Made by a program: the position numbers and the translations under genes. The notes below the pieces were generated by a model, which did not search any database, was not told the origin of the DNA, and saw nothing but the letters and a program-made list of their open reading frames with translations. Shown here one piece after another: positions 50,529-60,548 of a stretch of DNA of 64,000 bases; within the stretch, counting starts at the first letter, position 1; each line of letters begins with the position of its first letter. The DNA is from Anaerolinea sp. (GTDB taxonomy: Bacteria > Chloroflexota > Anaerolineae > Anaerolineales > Anaerolineaceae): contig DYEC01000012.1 in the NCBI GenBank assembly GCA_020725865.1, positions 62,001-126,000 on the forward strand, given 5' to 3'.

Positions 50529-52070
50529 TTACCCGCTCTTTCCTCTTCGCAAAGACACAATAATCCCAATCATAATAACTGAGACAGGGAGCAGAATGGT
50601 TACAATCAAAACTATCAGTAGAAATACGCTTTGTGTCGGCGGAATTAGAACGCGCGTAATATCGGGTTCTGTATTCAGATTGATCAGGTTATCCTGCTTG
50701 GCAGCCCAGTCAATAGCTTTAGTAATCAAATCGCTATTCCCGAAAGCTTGAAAGTACTCATCGTTTGCAAAATCTGCATCTCCAATCACTACCAATCGCG
50801 CACCTGTCGAAAGGTTTTGCGCTGCAATAGCAATTGTTAGCGGGCCATTCTGATCAGTCTCTGCGTCTGGCTTCATTTGTTGATTTCTCAAACCGGTGAC
50901 ATCCGTTTCTCCCCAGGTGGAAGCAGAAGTTTTTGCTAGCTCAGTGATGTCAACCTTTTGCAATGAGGTGTCAATAGCAAGCGAATGAGCGGTTGGGAAG
51001 ACTGCAACCATATTGCTCATCTCTGCAGTGATTGGGTGTTCGCTATATCCTAAAGGTTGTGAAATCACCATAAGTGGTGGTGCTGAGTTTGGATCAATTA
51101 ATATATTGTTCTCGCAATCGATTCCCCAATCAGTACTGAGATACTCCCAAAGCTGATCTGTGATCGGATCAGAGTTGGTTACTGCAGGTGGTTCAGAAAG
51201 CAAAATTAAGGCGCCGCCACTATCCAGATAAGCACTTAAAGCGGAGACCTCACTTCCTGTCAGAGGTTTCAGGGGATTTAGAATAACCACTTCCGTTGCA
51301 GTTGAGGGAATATCCGGCTGATCTAAAAGATTCAATGTGTCGAGGGCATAATTTTTGCTGAGGAGGTTTTGCCTCAATTGAGAATATAAACCTTCTTGAT
51401 CTTGCGGGATTGATTCGCCATGTCCGGTCAGAAAGTAGATTGTTCGTTTGCCGGGATTGGTGAGGCGAATTAGTGCTGAGGTAAGTTCCTGTTCAGAGGG
51501 ACTTGTTACATGCTCGATTCGGTTACCCATCGCTAGCACTATAGTTCCGTCGCGTGTTACATCTGCCTCCTTTGCAGCAATCGGATTGGTAACCGGGTCG
51601 ATAAATTGATAGTCAAATTTCCCCCGGCTGTGGAATTTGTAATTTTCCAGCAGGGTGCGAGCCTTTTCATCAGGGATGTTCTGTGAATAAAACGCCCTCG
51701 CTTGAACACTGTCTGTCAGGCTTTGAATCACCTGCACACTTTGGTCAGAAAGAGTGTTGTTTTTGTTTTGTGTCAGATCCCAGCGCAATAAGGTTTTATT
51801 TGCCAAGTAATTCATAATTGCCAGGATACCTATAATTGCAAGGGTAGATATAATGGTGTCGTTGCGGTGACGTGCCCGGTCTCCAATTACCGCCCTGGGC
51901 GCGCGTTTTGTATCGAAAAGCACATAAAAAACCAATCCAACCAGACCTACACCAAGGCTGATTTCTAATGGAAAAGTAAGGCGTCGCTGAACAAAGTAAA
52001 TGCTACCCGATACAAGTAGAGCGACCAGAGAAAGATACAGACCAAAGGGGGCATATTTTTTCAATTTCAT
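50529..52070 (-). CDS. GldG-type ABC transporter auxiliary protein
   Basis: 513 residues. Two N-terminal membrane helices and a third before residue 95, a large extracytoplasmic domain (about 100-480) with QARAFYSQNIPDEKARTLLE, DPVTNPIAAKEADVTRDGT, IYFLTGHGESIPQDQEG, VVILNPLKPLTGSEV and GDADFANDEYF, and a C-terminal membrane helix. This is the GldG / DUF7088 family; the large domain resembles ABC-associated intraflagellar-transport-like folds. Overlaps the permease gene by 4 bases. Confidence 0.88.
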   Translation of the reverse strand: MKLKKYAPFGLYLSLVALLVSGSIYFVQRRLTFPLEISLGVGLVGLVFYVLFDTKRAPRAVIGDRARHRNDTIISTLAIIGILAIMNYLANKTLLRWDLTQNKNNTLSDQSVQVIQSLTDSVQARAFYSQNIPDEKARTLLENYKFHSRGKFDYQFIDPVTNPIAAKEADVTRDGTIVLAMGNRIEHVTSPSEQELTSALIRLTNPGKRTIYFLTGHGESIPQDQEGLYSQLRQNLLSKNYALDTLNLLDQPDIPSTATEVVILNPLKPLTGSEVSALSAYLDSGGALILLSEPPAVTNSDPITDQLWEYLSTDWGIDCENNILIDPNSAPPLMVISQPLGYSEHPITAEMSNMVAVFPTAHSLAIDTSLQKVDITELAKTSASTWGETDVTGLRNQQMKPDAETDQNGPLTIAIAAQNLSTGARLVVIGDADFANDEYFQAFGNSDLITKAIDWAAKQDNLINLNTEPDITRVLIPPTQSVFLLIVLIVTILLPVSVIMIGIIVSLRRGKSG

Positions 52071-52828
52071 TCACGCCACCTTCTCATCTCCAGCGAAGTT
52101 TTACCGATCAATAATGCCAGAAATGTCATGCTCAAAAAATACACCACATCTTTGAGCGTAATGAAACCGCGTAGAAAACTGGTCACGATGTGGGGTGGAA
52201 AACTCAGATAGCGAAGTGCTTCGAAAGAAGAGCTACTGGTAGACTGTAGAAAAATACCAAACAGCCAGAAGAACAGCAGAATGCTGAGCGTCGCGAAGTA
52301 AGTGACAATTTGATTGGAAAAAAAGGACGAAACAGCCACACCAAAAGCCAGCATTGTTGCTACCAGAAGAATCAATCCCGAATAGGCAGCTATCAATGCC
52401 CCCCAGTCAATACCTGGATCAAGGAGGCGATTCAGAATAAGCGGATAAATAAGTGTCATCCCCAACAGAGTTAAGGCAAAAAGGAAAGTTCCTACCCATT
52501 TTCCCAAAATTACTTCCCAGTCTCGGACTGGGGCAGTCAACAATAATTCAATCGTGCCGTTTTTTTTCTCTTCTGAAACCGACCGCATGGTAATTGCCGG
52601 GGTGACAAAAAGCAAAATACTGATGAGAGGGCCAATGAAAATATCTATATCAGGAACGGTTGGCTGATAAACAGGATGGTAAAATCTAAGGTAGATGTCT
52701 AACTGACTGACAAAAATGATTCCCAAGATTAACAGGAACAGTGCTGAGACTACATAGGCAATTGGGCTAATAAAATACAGGCGATATTCACGGCGCGCGA
52801 TTGTCCAGGCATTGTGCATACTATCCAC
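52067..52828 (-). CDS. ABC-2 type permease (GldF-like)
   Basis: 253 residues with six membrane helices. AWTIARREYRLYFISPIAYVV, PAITMRSVSEEKKNGTIELLL and PVRDWEVILGKWVG are the ABC-2 permease signature. With the ATPase (2 bases upstream) and the GldG-like protein it forms one exporter. The substrate is unknown; in Bacteroidota GldAFG belongs to gliding motility, but homologues are widespread in non-gliding bacteria. Confidence 0.92.
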   Translation of the reverse strand: MDSMHNAWTIARREYRLYFISPIAYVVSALFLLILGIIFVSQLDIYLRFYHPVYQPTVPDIDIFIGPLISILLFVTPAITMRSVSEEKKNGTIELLLTAPVRDWEVILGKWVGTFLFALTLLGMTLIYPLILNRLLDPGIDWGALIAAYSGLILLVATMLAFGVAVSSFFSNQIVTYFATLSILLFFWLFGIFLQSTSSSSFEALRYLSFPPHIVTSFLRGFITLKDVVYFLSMTFLALLIGKTSLEMRRWRE

Positions 52829-52830
52829 CT

Positions 52831-53781
52831 CTAATTGCTGATATTATCTTCGAAAGTGGGTAATTCAGGTTCATCACGCGTTAACTGGATGAATATCTCC
52901 TCCAGACTCATGCTGGAGGGTTGCAGGCTCAATAGGTCATAACCGGCATTAACAACTATGCGCGCAATTTGTGGACACATTCCATCGTTGGAATTTGTTT
53001 CAATCTCCAATGTATCATCTTCCTTACAAGCCACACTAATAATACCCGTCATGCTTGCTATCAATGGAACAATTTCTTCTGCTTCGCCTCTAACCTTCAG
53101 CAAAACGCGTTGAGTCCCCATTAATCTATTTTGTAAACCTTCTCGAGTGTCCTCGGCGACAATTTTGCCTTTGTTAATGATTAAGACGCGATCGCAGACT
53201 TGTTGTGCCTCGGATAGGATATGGGTGGAAAGCAATACGGTGTGATCGCGCCCAATTTCGCGAATCAGGTTTCTTACCTCAATGATCTGGACAGGGTCAA
53301 GGCCAATCGTGGGTTCATCCAGGATCAATACTTCTGGTTCGTGCAATAGGGCTTGTGCCAGCCCAAGCCGTTGGCACATTCCTTTGGAGAGTTTTCCAAT
53401 ATATCCATTGGCGCGGTCACCCAATTTGACCAATTCGATGACCTGGTTAACGCGTGCACTTGCGTTGTGGATGTGTCTGAGCTTTGCCATGAAGAGTAAG
53501 AATTCTGAGACGGTCATATCTGGATAGAGCGCAACCGTCTCAGGTAAGTATCCAATGATTTGCCGGATTTCCAGCGAATGATCAAAAATATCATATCCGC
53601 CGATTTCCACGGCACCAGAGGTTGGTGGCAGGTAGGTAGTAAGAATGCGCATCGTGGTGGTTTTGCCGGCACCATTGGGTCCAAGAAAACCAACAATCTC
53701 ACCCTTCCCAACATTAAAGGTGAGATCGTCAATTGCCTGGCGTTTGCCGTAGTTTTTTGTTAGATGTGATACCCGTATCAT
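52831..53781 (-). CDS. ABC transporter ATP-binding protein (GldA-like)
   Basis: 316 residues from ATG 53781, just after GCAGGA; an upstream frame to 53826 encodes an unlikely hydrophobic extension. Walker A FLGPNGAGKTTTMR, signature LSKGMCQRLGLAQAL, Walker B VLILDEPTIGLDPVQ and the switch His in LLSTHILSEAQQV are intact. The C-terminal extension (about 215-316) resembles that of drug and Gld exporters. First gene of the minus-strand operon. Confidence 0.93.
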   Translation of the reverse strand: MIRVSHLTKNYGKRQAIDDLTFNVGKGEIVGFLGPNGAGKTTTMRILTTYLPPTSGAVEIGGYDIFDHSLEIRQIIGYLPETVALYPDMTVSEFLLFMAKLRHIHNASARVNQVIELVKLGDRANGYIGKLSKGMCQRLGLAQALLHEPEVLILDEPTIGLDPVQIIEVRNLIREIGRDHTVLLSTHILSEAQQVCDRVLIINKGKIVAEDTREGLQNRLMGTQRVLLKVRGEAEEIVPLIASMTGIISVACKEDDTLEIETNSNDGMCPQIARIVVNAGYDLLSLQPSSMSLEEIFIQLTRDEPELPTFEDNISN

Positions 53782-54006
53782 TCCTGCACTAAAGAACAAA
53801 AAAACTGAAGGGTGTTGCACAGCCACTCACAAACACAACGCCGTTCAGACCGCATAAAACTATACAACAATTGAATAGCAAAAGTCAATAATATCAAAAA
53901 ACTCTAATCCAATGCTAATCTTTTTGCATTTTCTAATTTGAGGTAAAATAAGGGGGTTTTTAATCCTGGCTTTAAGTAAACATCTTATCAAGGAGGAACT
54001 AGAACA

Positions 54007-56301
54007 ATGAACCTGCTTGGGCTTGCAAGACATGGCTTAAATAACTTTGAGCAAGTAGCAATTGTCCTTGTTGTCGTGACGGCTTTTCTCAGCCTGCTTT
54101 ATGCCTGGCTATTACGAGGAAATGTCTTAAACAAGGATAAGGGTAGCAAGAAGATGCAGGAAGTTTGGGAAGCAATTCGGATTGGGGCAGATAGTTACCT
54201 GCAACGTCAGCTTAAGACTATCCTTCCGGCGATCGCGTTATTGACAGTGGCGCTTTTCCTCAGTGTATATGTTGTTCCGCCAAGTTATGAGGCTGTTGAG
54301 GAGTTCGGTGAGCAGAACGCTCAAATTGTTGTTGCTATAGGACGCACCATTGCTTTTATTATGGGTGCATCATTTTCTCTGCTGGTTGGTCAATTGGGTA
54401 TGCGGATGGCGATTCAAGCCAGTGTTCGCGCGGCTTCAGCAGCCAAGCGTGGTTTCAATGAGGCGCTCTCAATTGCATATTATGCAGGAACAATTACCGG
54501 CATGTTGACAGACGGACTGGGTTTGTTCGGCGGCACGATGATTTTTATCGTCTTTGGAAAGGCTGCTCCTGATGCATTGCTTGGCTTCGGTTTTGGCGGC
54601 ACTCTGCTGGCATTGTTTATGCGTGTGGGTGGCGGTATTTATACAAAAGCAGCAGATGTCGGTGCCGATCTGGTTGGCAAAGTGGAGAAAGACATTCCTG
54701 AAGATGACCCGCGCAATGCTGCCGTTGTTGCAGACCTAGTTGGCGATAATGTGGGTGATTGCGCAGGCATGGCTGCAGATATTTTCGAAAGCTATGAAGT
54801 GACTATCGTATCAGCACTGATTTTGGGATTGGCACTTTTGGCGATTGATGGAAGTTTGAAATGGATTGTTTATCCTCTAGTCATACGTGCAATTGGCGTT
54901 TTGAGTTCGATATTGGGCACATTTACAGTCCCAATTTGGGAAAGATTCCCGATTAAGTTTTTGCGCGCTCATGATGCCGAAGAGGCAATGTTCCGCTCTT
55001 ATGAAGTTTCGAGCGTTAATACAATTTTCTGGTCTTTCCTGCTGGCTGTTTTCTATGCTCATGACTGGCGCTTGGCGATGCTCACCACCATTGGTGTTGG
55101 GCTGGCAGTAGCCTTCAATCCATTGACTTCATACTTCACCTCAACAAAACGCGCTCCGGTGCAGGAGATTGTACGCTCAACGAACACCGGTCCAGCCACA
55201 ACTATCCTTTCAGGTTTATCTGTTGGCATGGAGTCGAGCGTTTGGGCTTTATTTGTGATTGCTCTATCTTTCATCTTCGCCTTGCTTCTTTATGGTGGCG
55301 AGCAGGCAACTTACGTGCTTTATGCGGTTTCGATGGTTGGGATTGGAATGTTAAGCCACACAGGGAACAATGTTGCAATGGACTCCTATGGCCCAATTTC
55401 AGATAATGCCAACGGTATTGGTGAGATGTCTTGGCATGATTTAACTGATCCGGAAACATTGGCTGCACGGCAGATTATGGCAGATTTGGATGCAGTGGGT
55501 AATACCACTAAAGCCATTACAAAGGGAATAGCAATCGCTTCTGCCGTGATTGCAGCAGTTAGTCTGTTTGCGTCCTTTATTACCGATGTTGGACGGGTGC
55601 AAGTCCAGCTGGGATTACCAAGAATGGATGCAATTCGTGTTTCCGACACAAAAGTTTTTATTGGATTTCTTTTGGGTGGGGCATTGCCCTGGCTGTTTAG
55701 CTCTCTTTCGATCCGTGCTGTTTCGCGCGCGGCGGGTCAGATTGTCGAGGAAGTTCGTGCACAATTCCGTATTCCAGGTATCATGGAAGGGACGTTAAAA
55801 CCAAATTATGCCCGCGTGGTGGATATTTCGACACGGTCGGCGCAAAAAGAGTTAATTCCGCTGGCAACAATCTCGGTGGTAATGCCTTTAGTGATTGGTC
55901 TTGTCTTACAGGTTGAGGCTTTGGGCGGTTATCTAGCGGGAGTCATTTTGAGCGGGCAGTTGTTGGCGGTGTTTATGGCAAATGCTGGTGGTGCATGGGA
56001 CAATGCCAAGAAATCCATTGAGGATGAACCCCGTAACCTGGAAGCCAATACGGGCAAAGGCTCTGAACGCCACAAAGCTGGTGTGGTTGGTGACACGGTC
56101 GGAGATCCGCTCAAGGATACTGCTGGACCCGCTTTGAATCCGATGATTAAGGTGGTGAATATGGTCAGCTTACTTGCCGCCCCAGTCATTGTTAAGTTTC
56201 AGGATTTGGGTATTGTGGGTTGGTTGGTGGTTTTATTGCTGGTTGCTGGCTTTGTTTGGGCATTTATGCAAAGCAAACGTCCGGTGCCGCAGTTCAAGTA
56301 A
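54007..56301 (+). CDS. hppA: Membrane-bound proton-translocating pyrophosphatase (K+-independent type)
   Basis: 764 residues with about sixteen membrane helices. The pyrophosphate site is DVGADLVGKVEKDIPEDDPR and ADLVGDNVGDCAGMAADIFESYE, with a second acidic cluster GDTVGDPLKDTAGPALNPMIK near the C-terminus. The potassium-determining segment reads VGNTTKAITKG; Lys at this place marks the K+-independent H+-pumping subfamily, Ala the K+-dependent one. It hydrolyses pyrophosphate and pumps protons. AGGAGG precedes the ATG; the promoter is weak (TAAAAT near 53944). Confidence 0.97.
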   Translation: MNLLGLARHGLNNFEQVAIVLVVVTAFLSLLYAWLLRGNVLNKDKGSKKMQEVWEAIRIGADSYLQRQLKTILPAIALLTVALFLSVYVVPPSYEAVEEFGEQNAQIVVAIGRTIAFIMGASFSLLVGQLGMRMAIQASVRAASAAKRGFNEALSIAYYAGTITGMLTDGLGLFGGTMIFIVFGKAAPDALLGFGFGGTLLALFMRVGGGIYTKAADVGADLVGKVEKDIPEDDPRNAAVVADLVGDNVGDCAGMAADIFESYEVTIVSALILGLALLAIDGSLKWIVYPLVIRAIGVLSSILGTFTVPIWERFPIKFLRAHDAEEAMFRSYEVSSVNTIFWSFLLAVFYAHDWRLAMLTTIGVGLAVAFNPLTSYFTSTKRAPVQEIVRSTNTGPATTILSGLSVGMESSVWALFVIALSFIFALLLYGGEQATYVLYAVSMVGIGMLSHTGNNVAMDSYGPISDNANGIGEMSWHDLTDPETLAARQIMADLDAVGNTTKAITKGIAIASAVIAAVSLFASFITDVGRVQVQLGLPRMDAIRVSDTKVFIGFLLGGALPWLFSSLSIRAVSRAAGQIVEEVRAQFRIPGIMEGTLKPNYARVVDISTRSAQKELIPLATISVVMPLVIGLVLQVEALGGYLAGVILSGQLLAVFMANAGGAWDNAKKSIEDEPRNLEANTGKGSERHKAGVVGDTVGDPLKDTAGPALNPMIKVVNMVSLLAAPVIVKFQDLGIVGWLVVLLLVAGFVWAFMQSKRPVPQFK

Positions 56302-56336
56302 GGTACACCTATCACCAAAAGAGGCGTGAAAAAGTG

Positions 56337-56372
56337 AAAACAAGATCAGGGATCAACCCTGGTCTTGTTTTT
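56337..56372 (+). terminator. Terminator of hppA
   Basis: CAAGATCAGGG (56341-56351), loop ATCAA, CCCTGGTCTTG (56357-56367), 11 bp with one GU, flanked by AAAA and followed by TTTTT. Its 3' half overlaps the last codons of the convergent pseudouridine synthase gene. Confidence 0.85.
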
Positions 56373-57075
56373 GTTGTTCAAGGAATTGCAAAGCGCGTTG
56401 AAAATCAATCGGGTACGGGGCTTCAATAGTAAAGGGGGTATTTTTTGTGGGATGTTGGAAGGTGATCTTGAGCGCGTGTAGGGCAAGACGCTGTATAAGG
56501 GGTTGCTGCCAGGGATGGTTTTCGAGATCTCGTTTTTTGTATAACGGATCAGCCAGGATAGGAAAACCTTCTGACCACAGGTGTGCCCGGATTTGATGCG
56601 TATAGCCAGTAAATGGCACTGCGGCGATTAAAGAAATGCGATTCCAGCGTTTTATTACCTCAAACTCTGTATGAGCTGGCTTGCCATGTATTGGGTCGAT
56701 AATCGTTCGGTGGCGTCGGTCTCCATTCACACGCAGTGGCGATTGTACGCTTCTTCTATCCCAAGGGGGATTACCCATTATCAGAGCATGATAGATTTTT
56801 TTTACTTGCCTAGTTTCAAATTGCTGATTTAATGTACGGTGGGATTGGAAATTGCGCGCAATTACGACAATACCACTGGTCTCTTTATCCAGTCGGTGAA
56901 CTACCCAAAGTTTCCCGTAGTGTTTTTCCAATTGCCTGATCAGGTAAGGTAAGGACTCGTCATAACCATCTCTAATTGTCAGAAGACCAGCCGGTTTATT
57001 GACGATAATGAGATCGCTATCTTCGTAAATCAGGATTTCCTCAAGATTAATGGGTAAAACTTCCTGTGGGATCAT
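56353..57075 (-). CDS. RluA-family pseudouridine synthase
   Basis: 240 residues from ATG 57075. [19 protein letters not shown] at the start, the catalytic Asp in [28 protein letters not shown] and [22 protein letters not shown] are the RluA/RluD signature. It lacks the N-terminal S4 domain of RluD. The target in rRNA or tRNA cannot be told. A longer frame to 57123 passes through a TATAAT (57088-57093) that lies 12 bases before ATG 57075, so the shorter form with a nearly absent leader is likely. Confidence 0.88.
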   Translation of the reverse strand: MIPQEVLPINLEEILIYEDSDLIIVNKPAGLLTIRDGYDESLPYLIRQLEKHYGKLWVVHRLDKETSGIVVIARNFQSHRTLNQQFETRQVKKIYHALIMGNPPWDRRSVQSPLRVNGDRRHRTIIDPIHGKPAHTEFEVIKRWNRISLIAAVPFTGYTHQIRAHLWSEGFPILADPLYKKRDLENHPWQQPLIQRLALHALKITFQHPTKNTPFTIEAPYPIDFQRALQFLEQQKQDQG

Positions 57076-57087
57076 TATCTTGAGTTG

Positions 57088-57093
57088 ATTATA
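57088..57093 (-). promoter_or_regulatory. -10 box giving a near-leaderless rluA-like mRNA
   Basis: TATAAT on the minus strand, 12 bases before ATG 57075, with no Shine-Dalgarno in between. Predicted leader about 5 bases. Confidence 0.5.
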
Positions 57094-57174
57094 ATACGCT
57101 CTAATTTGATTGTTTTGCTTCAAATTGCTAATTTAGTTAAAATAATAACGATGGTTGTAAAAAAGGAGGAGGAA

Positions 57175-57483
57175 ATGCATATTGTCTTGGTTCATGTGAA
57201 AGTAAGGCCGGAGTTTCGGGAACAATTCATTGAGGCCACACTAGAAAACGCCTGCAACAGTATTCAGGAGCCTGGCATTATTCGCTTTGATGTCTTGCAG
57301 GATTTGGAAGACCCCAATTACTTTATACTGAATGAGGTTTATCGAACACCAGATGATCAATTGAAGCATCGCGAAACCAATCATTATAAGAAATGGAAAG
57401 ACCTTGTAGCCGAAATGATGGCAGAACCGCGCAAGGGTGTAAAATTCATCAATCTTTTTCCGAGCGATTCTGAATGGAAGTAA
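57175..57483 (+). CDS. ABM-domain monooxygenase, LsrG-like
   Basis: 102 residues from ATG 57175, preceded by [60 protein letters not shown] and [13 protein letters not shown] follow LsrG closely along the whole length. LsrG isomerises phospho-autoinducer-2, but no other lsr gene is present, so this may be another ABM oxygenase of quinols or small carbonyls. Three bases separate it from an Fe-dependent alcohol dehydrogenase, suggesting a joint aldehyde or ketone pathway. Confidence 0.85.
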   Translation: MHIVLVHVKVRPEFREQFIEATLENACNSIQEPGIIRFDVLQDLEDPNYFILNEVYRTPDDQLKHRETNHYKKWKDLVAEMMAEPRKGVKFINLFPSDSEWK

Positions 57484-57486
57484 GCC

Positions 57487-58641
57487 ATGCCTTTCGAGTT
57501 TGCAACAGCGACAAAGGTTATTTTTGGACGGGGAGCTATCCGGGAGCTGGAGCGACAGGCGGGAACGTATGGCGCTCATCCTTTGATTGTTACGGGCAGA
57601 CACTTAACATCATTTGAGCGCCTGGCACCGTTCCTGATAGCGAAAGGATTATCATGGTACCAATTATCTATTTCAGGTGAGCCAACCATTGATGTTGTTC
57701 TGAATGGTGTTCAGCAGTATCATGCTGAGGCATGTGATTTTGTCATTGGGCTTGGCGGGGGCAGTGTTCTTGATACTGCAAAAGCGATTGCGGCACTGGC
57801 AACGAACCCGGGCGACCCGCTTCTATACCTTGAGGTGGTTGGCCGGAACCAACCCTTGATCAACTCTCCTGCTCCATTTATTGCAATTCCAACGACCGCA
57901 GGTACAGGCAGCGAGGTAACTCGAAATGCTGTGCTTGCAGTGCCGTCTCAGCAAGTGAAAGTAAGCCTGCGTAGTCCTTTGATGTTGGCAAAGCTGGCAA
58001 TCATTGACCCGGAGCTAACCCTGACTGTACCTCCGGAGGTAACAGCCTCAACAGGTATGGATGCGTTATGTCAGGTAATTGAACCGTTTGTTTCGCGAAA
58101 AGCGAACTGGATGACAGATTTGTTCTGTCGTGAAGGAATTCGCTGTGCAGCGGAAGCACTGAAACAAGCCTATCATCAAGGGGAGAACTATGAAGCTAGG
58201 GAAAAAATGTCTTGGGTTAGCCTGTTGGGCGGTCTGGCTCTGGCGAATGGTGGATTGGGCGCTGCACATGGATTTGCTGGGCCAATTGGCGGGATGTTTT
58301 CAGCACCTCATGGTGCAGTTTGCGCAAGACTGTTACCTCGGGTTGTGATCTGGAATATTAGGGCGCTAAAGAGCCGTCAGCCCGAAAACCCAGTCTTAAG
58401 CCGCTATCGGGAGATATCTAGACTCCTGTTAAATAACGAGCGTGCTACTATCGAGGATGGTGTGCGTTTTCTGGATGATTTATGCAAAGAACTGGATATA
58501 CCTCCTCTTTCTGCTTATGGCATTCAGAAGACCCACATAACAGAAATTGTTGAGAAAGCTCGCATTTCCAGCAGTATGCAAGCTAATCCCATCGAACTGA
58601 CCACTGAAGAGATGAGTGCAATCCTTACAGAATCGCTTTAA
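57487..58641 (+). CDS. Iron-containing alcohol dehydrogenase
   Basis: 384 residues. TATKVIFGRGAIRELER, FVIGLGGGSVLDTAKAIA and IPTTAGTGSEVTRNAV give the NAD(P) and substrate sites. The metal region reads STGMDALCQVIEPFVS, and further on GAAHGFAGPIGGMF and SAPHGAVCARLLP. The Asp and both later His ligands are present, but the first His of the usual D-A-L-T-H is Gln. Such D-A-L-x-Q variants occur in a subfamily whose substrate is not settled. Forms a two-gene unit with the LsrG-like gene. Confidence 0.88.
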   Translation: MPFEFATATKVIFGRGAIRELERQAGTYGAHPLIVTGRHLTSFERLAPFLIAKGLSWYQLSISGEPTIDVVLNGVQQYHAEACDFVIGLGGGSVLDTAKAIAALATNPGDPLLYLEVVGRNQPLINSPAPFIAIPTTAGTGSEVTRNAVLAVPSQQVKVSLRSPLMLAKLAIIDPELTLTVPPEVTASTGMDALCQVIEPFVSRKANWMTDLFCREGIRCAAEALKQAYHQGENYEAREKMSWVSLLGGLALANGGLGAAHGFAGPIGGMFSAPHGAVCARLLPRVVIWNIRALKSRQPENPVLSRYREISRLLLNNERATIEDGVRFLDDLCKELDIPPLSAYGIQKTHITEIVEKARISSSMQANPIELTTEEMSAILTESL

Positions 58642-58668
58642 TGTGGTTTTTCGAGTGAAAATGTTTGT

Positions 58669-59517
58669 TTACTGTTTCATGAAAAAGCTCACTCCTAATA
58701 CTCCAGGACCAGCGTGCACCAAAATGGCGGGCGGCAGGAAATAGACAGGGATATCTTCTGGCTTAATATTTAATTGAGTTCCCAAGTCTTTTGCTAGGGC
58801 AATGGCTTCCTCTTCGACGCCACCGTGCATGATACTCAAGTAGCCGTTCTGGTTTTTTGGGTAGTCGGTGATAACCAGTTCCTTCAGACGAGCCAAAGCT
58901 CGCTGTTTAGTGCGCTGGCTCTCGGCGGCTTCTGCGCGCCCATTCTTGAGGGTGAGAATGGGTTTCACCTGTAAAATACCGCCAACCAGTTTCTGTGCAC
59001 CGCCAATCCTGCCCCCTTTATGCAAATATTCGAGCGTGTCCACAAGGAAATATACCTTTTGACGGGTGGACATTTCCATAAGTTTTTCAACCAGTTCGTC
59101 TGCCCCCATTCCTTGGTTTGCCCACTCAACGGCCTGAAGAACAAGGGATGCCAGACCTGCCCCAATCGTTCGAGTATCCAGAATACGGATATCCGCTTCG
59201 GGAAAGTCCTGCGCGGCGATAGTGGCACTCCGTACAGTGCCACTGACTTCTGCTGACGGGCAAATGACAACAATAGTGTTGCCTTTTTGTCCAAATTCCT
59301 GATATATCGGGGCATAGAGTGATGGTTGTGGGGCGGCTGTTTTGGGTAGTACGGGCGATGCGCGCAGTTTTTGCAGGAAAGTTACATTGTCAATTTCGGT
59401 GTCATCCCGATAGGCTTCATCGCCGAAAATGATAATTTGAGGGATATAAGCTATATCTAATTCTTGGGCTTTTTTGGGGGGGATGCCAGAAGTTGTGTCT
59501 GCAACTATTTTGATCAT
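58669..59517 (-). CDS. DegV family fatty-acid-binding protein (second copy)
   Basis: 282 residues. IKIVADTTSGIPPKKAQEL, LPKTAAPQPSLYAPI, VICPSAEVSGTVRSAT, DTLEYLHKGGRIGGAQK and VHAGPGVLGVSF are DegV motifs. Moderately diverged from the copy at 32171-33007, so the two probably bind different fatty acids. AAGGAAAG lies before the ATG. It converges with the alcohol dehydrogenase gene. Confidence 0.93.
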   Translation of the reverse strand: MIKIVADTTSGIPPKKAQELDIAYIPQIIIFGDEAYRDDTEIDNVTFLQKLRASPVLPKTAAPQPSLYAPIYQEFGQKGNTIVVICPSAEVSGTVRSATIAAQDFPEADIRILDTRTIGAGLASLVLQAVEWANQGMGADELVEKLMEMSTRQKVYFLVDTLEYLHKGGRIGGAQKLVGGILQVKPILTLKNGRAEAAESQRTKQRALARLKELVITDYPKNQNGYLSIMHGGVEEEAIALAKDLGTQLNIKPEDIPVYFLPPAILVHAGPGVLGVSFFMKQ

Positions 59518-59582
59518 GAGCTTTCCTTTCTTGGAGTAAAGACTATGGATTGAATTGAATAATAGACGATTTGATTACTATT

Positions 59583-60548
59583 TTACGACAATACCAGCCT
59601 GTCTGATATGCTTTCTCCACGATAGACTCTCTGAATAATATCTGCCAGGAGGGGGGCGATGGATAGCACTTCGATTTTGGAATTTAATTTTTCGGGTGGA
59701 AGCGGTATGGTATTGGTAACAATAAGTTTTTCGATACGATCTTCATTCATCAATATTCTTAATGCACTCGGTAGCAGTACCGGATGTGTGACGGCAAAAT
59801 ATGCTTTTCCTTGAGCGCCTTGCTGATATAACGCATCAATTTGGTTCAGAACGCTGCCGCTGGCGATCAAGTCGTCAATTATGATTGGCCTTCGTCCTTT
59901 AATTTCTCCAACAATATGGGTGACTTTTGTTTCGCGAAAGCTTGTTCTTCTCTTGTGCATGATCACGAGCGGAAGGTTAAGGTACTCGGCGTATTTTGCC
60001 GCCATACTTGCCCTGCCGACGTCAGGGCTGACAATAGCTGAATTTTCAAATTCCGGTTTACGAAAATAGTCTGCGAGTACTGGGATGGCAGTCAGAGGAT
60101 CAACAGGGATGTTGAAAAATCCCTGAATAGCTGGATTATGTATGTCTACAAAGATAACACGTCCTGCATTCTGGCATTCGAGCAGGTTCGCCACAACCCT
60201 TGCACTGATGGCTTCTCTTCCTTTTGCCATTCGATCCTGACGAGCGTAGGGGAAATAGGGAATGACCGCGGTGACACTATGAACGCTGGCTCTTCTAAAG
60301 GCGTCTAAATATAACAAGAGTTCAATCAAATTATCATTAACCGGTGCACAACAAGGTTGAAGTATAAAGATATCTTGCTTGCGAACGACCTCATCTATCA
60401 TGACATGAATCTCTGAATCTGGCAGGTGACGGGTGGTGGATTTACCGAGCCGAACTCCGAGCAATGATGCTACCTCAACTGCCAGCTGGGGGTGTGCTGA
60501 CCCCGAGAAGATACGTAACGGGTGTTCGGATTTTGGTTGTTGTTTCAT
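59583..60548 (-). CDS. prs: Ribose-phosphate pyrophosphokinase
   Basis: 321 residues. [20 protein letters not shown], the flexible ATP loop [32 protein letters not shown] and the PRPP-binding loop [13 protein letters not shown] are conserved. It makes PRPP from ribose 5-phosphate and ATP for nucleotide, His and Trp synthesis. Its ATG overlaps the P1 peptidase stop by 4 bases. The nearby zwf (divergent) makes the pentose phosphate precursor pathway local. Confidence 0.96.
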   Translation of the reverse strand: MKQQPKSEHPLRIFSGSAHPQLAVEVASLLGVRLGKSTTRHLPDSEIHVMIDEVVRKQDIFILQPCCAPVNDNLIELLLYLDAFRRASVHSVTAVIPYFPYARQDRMAKGREAISARVVANLLECQNAGRVIFVDIHNPAIQGFFNIPVDPLTAIPVLADYFRKPEFENSAIVSPDVGRASMAAKYAEYLNLPLVIMHKRRTSFRETKVTHIVGEIKGRRPIIIDDLIASGSVLNQIDALYQQGAQGKAYFAVTHPVLLPSALRILMNEDRIEKLIVTNTIPLPPEKLNSKIEVLSIAPLLADIIQRVYRGESISDRLVLS

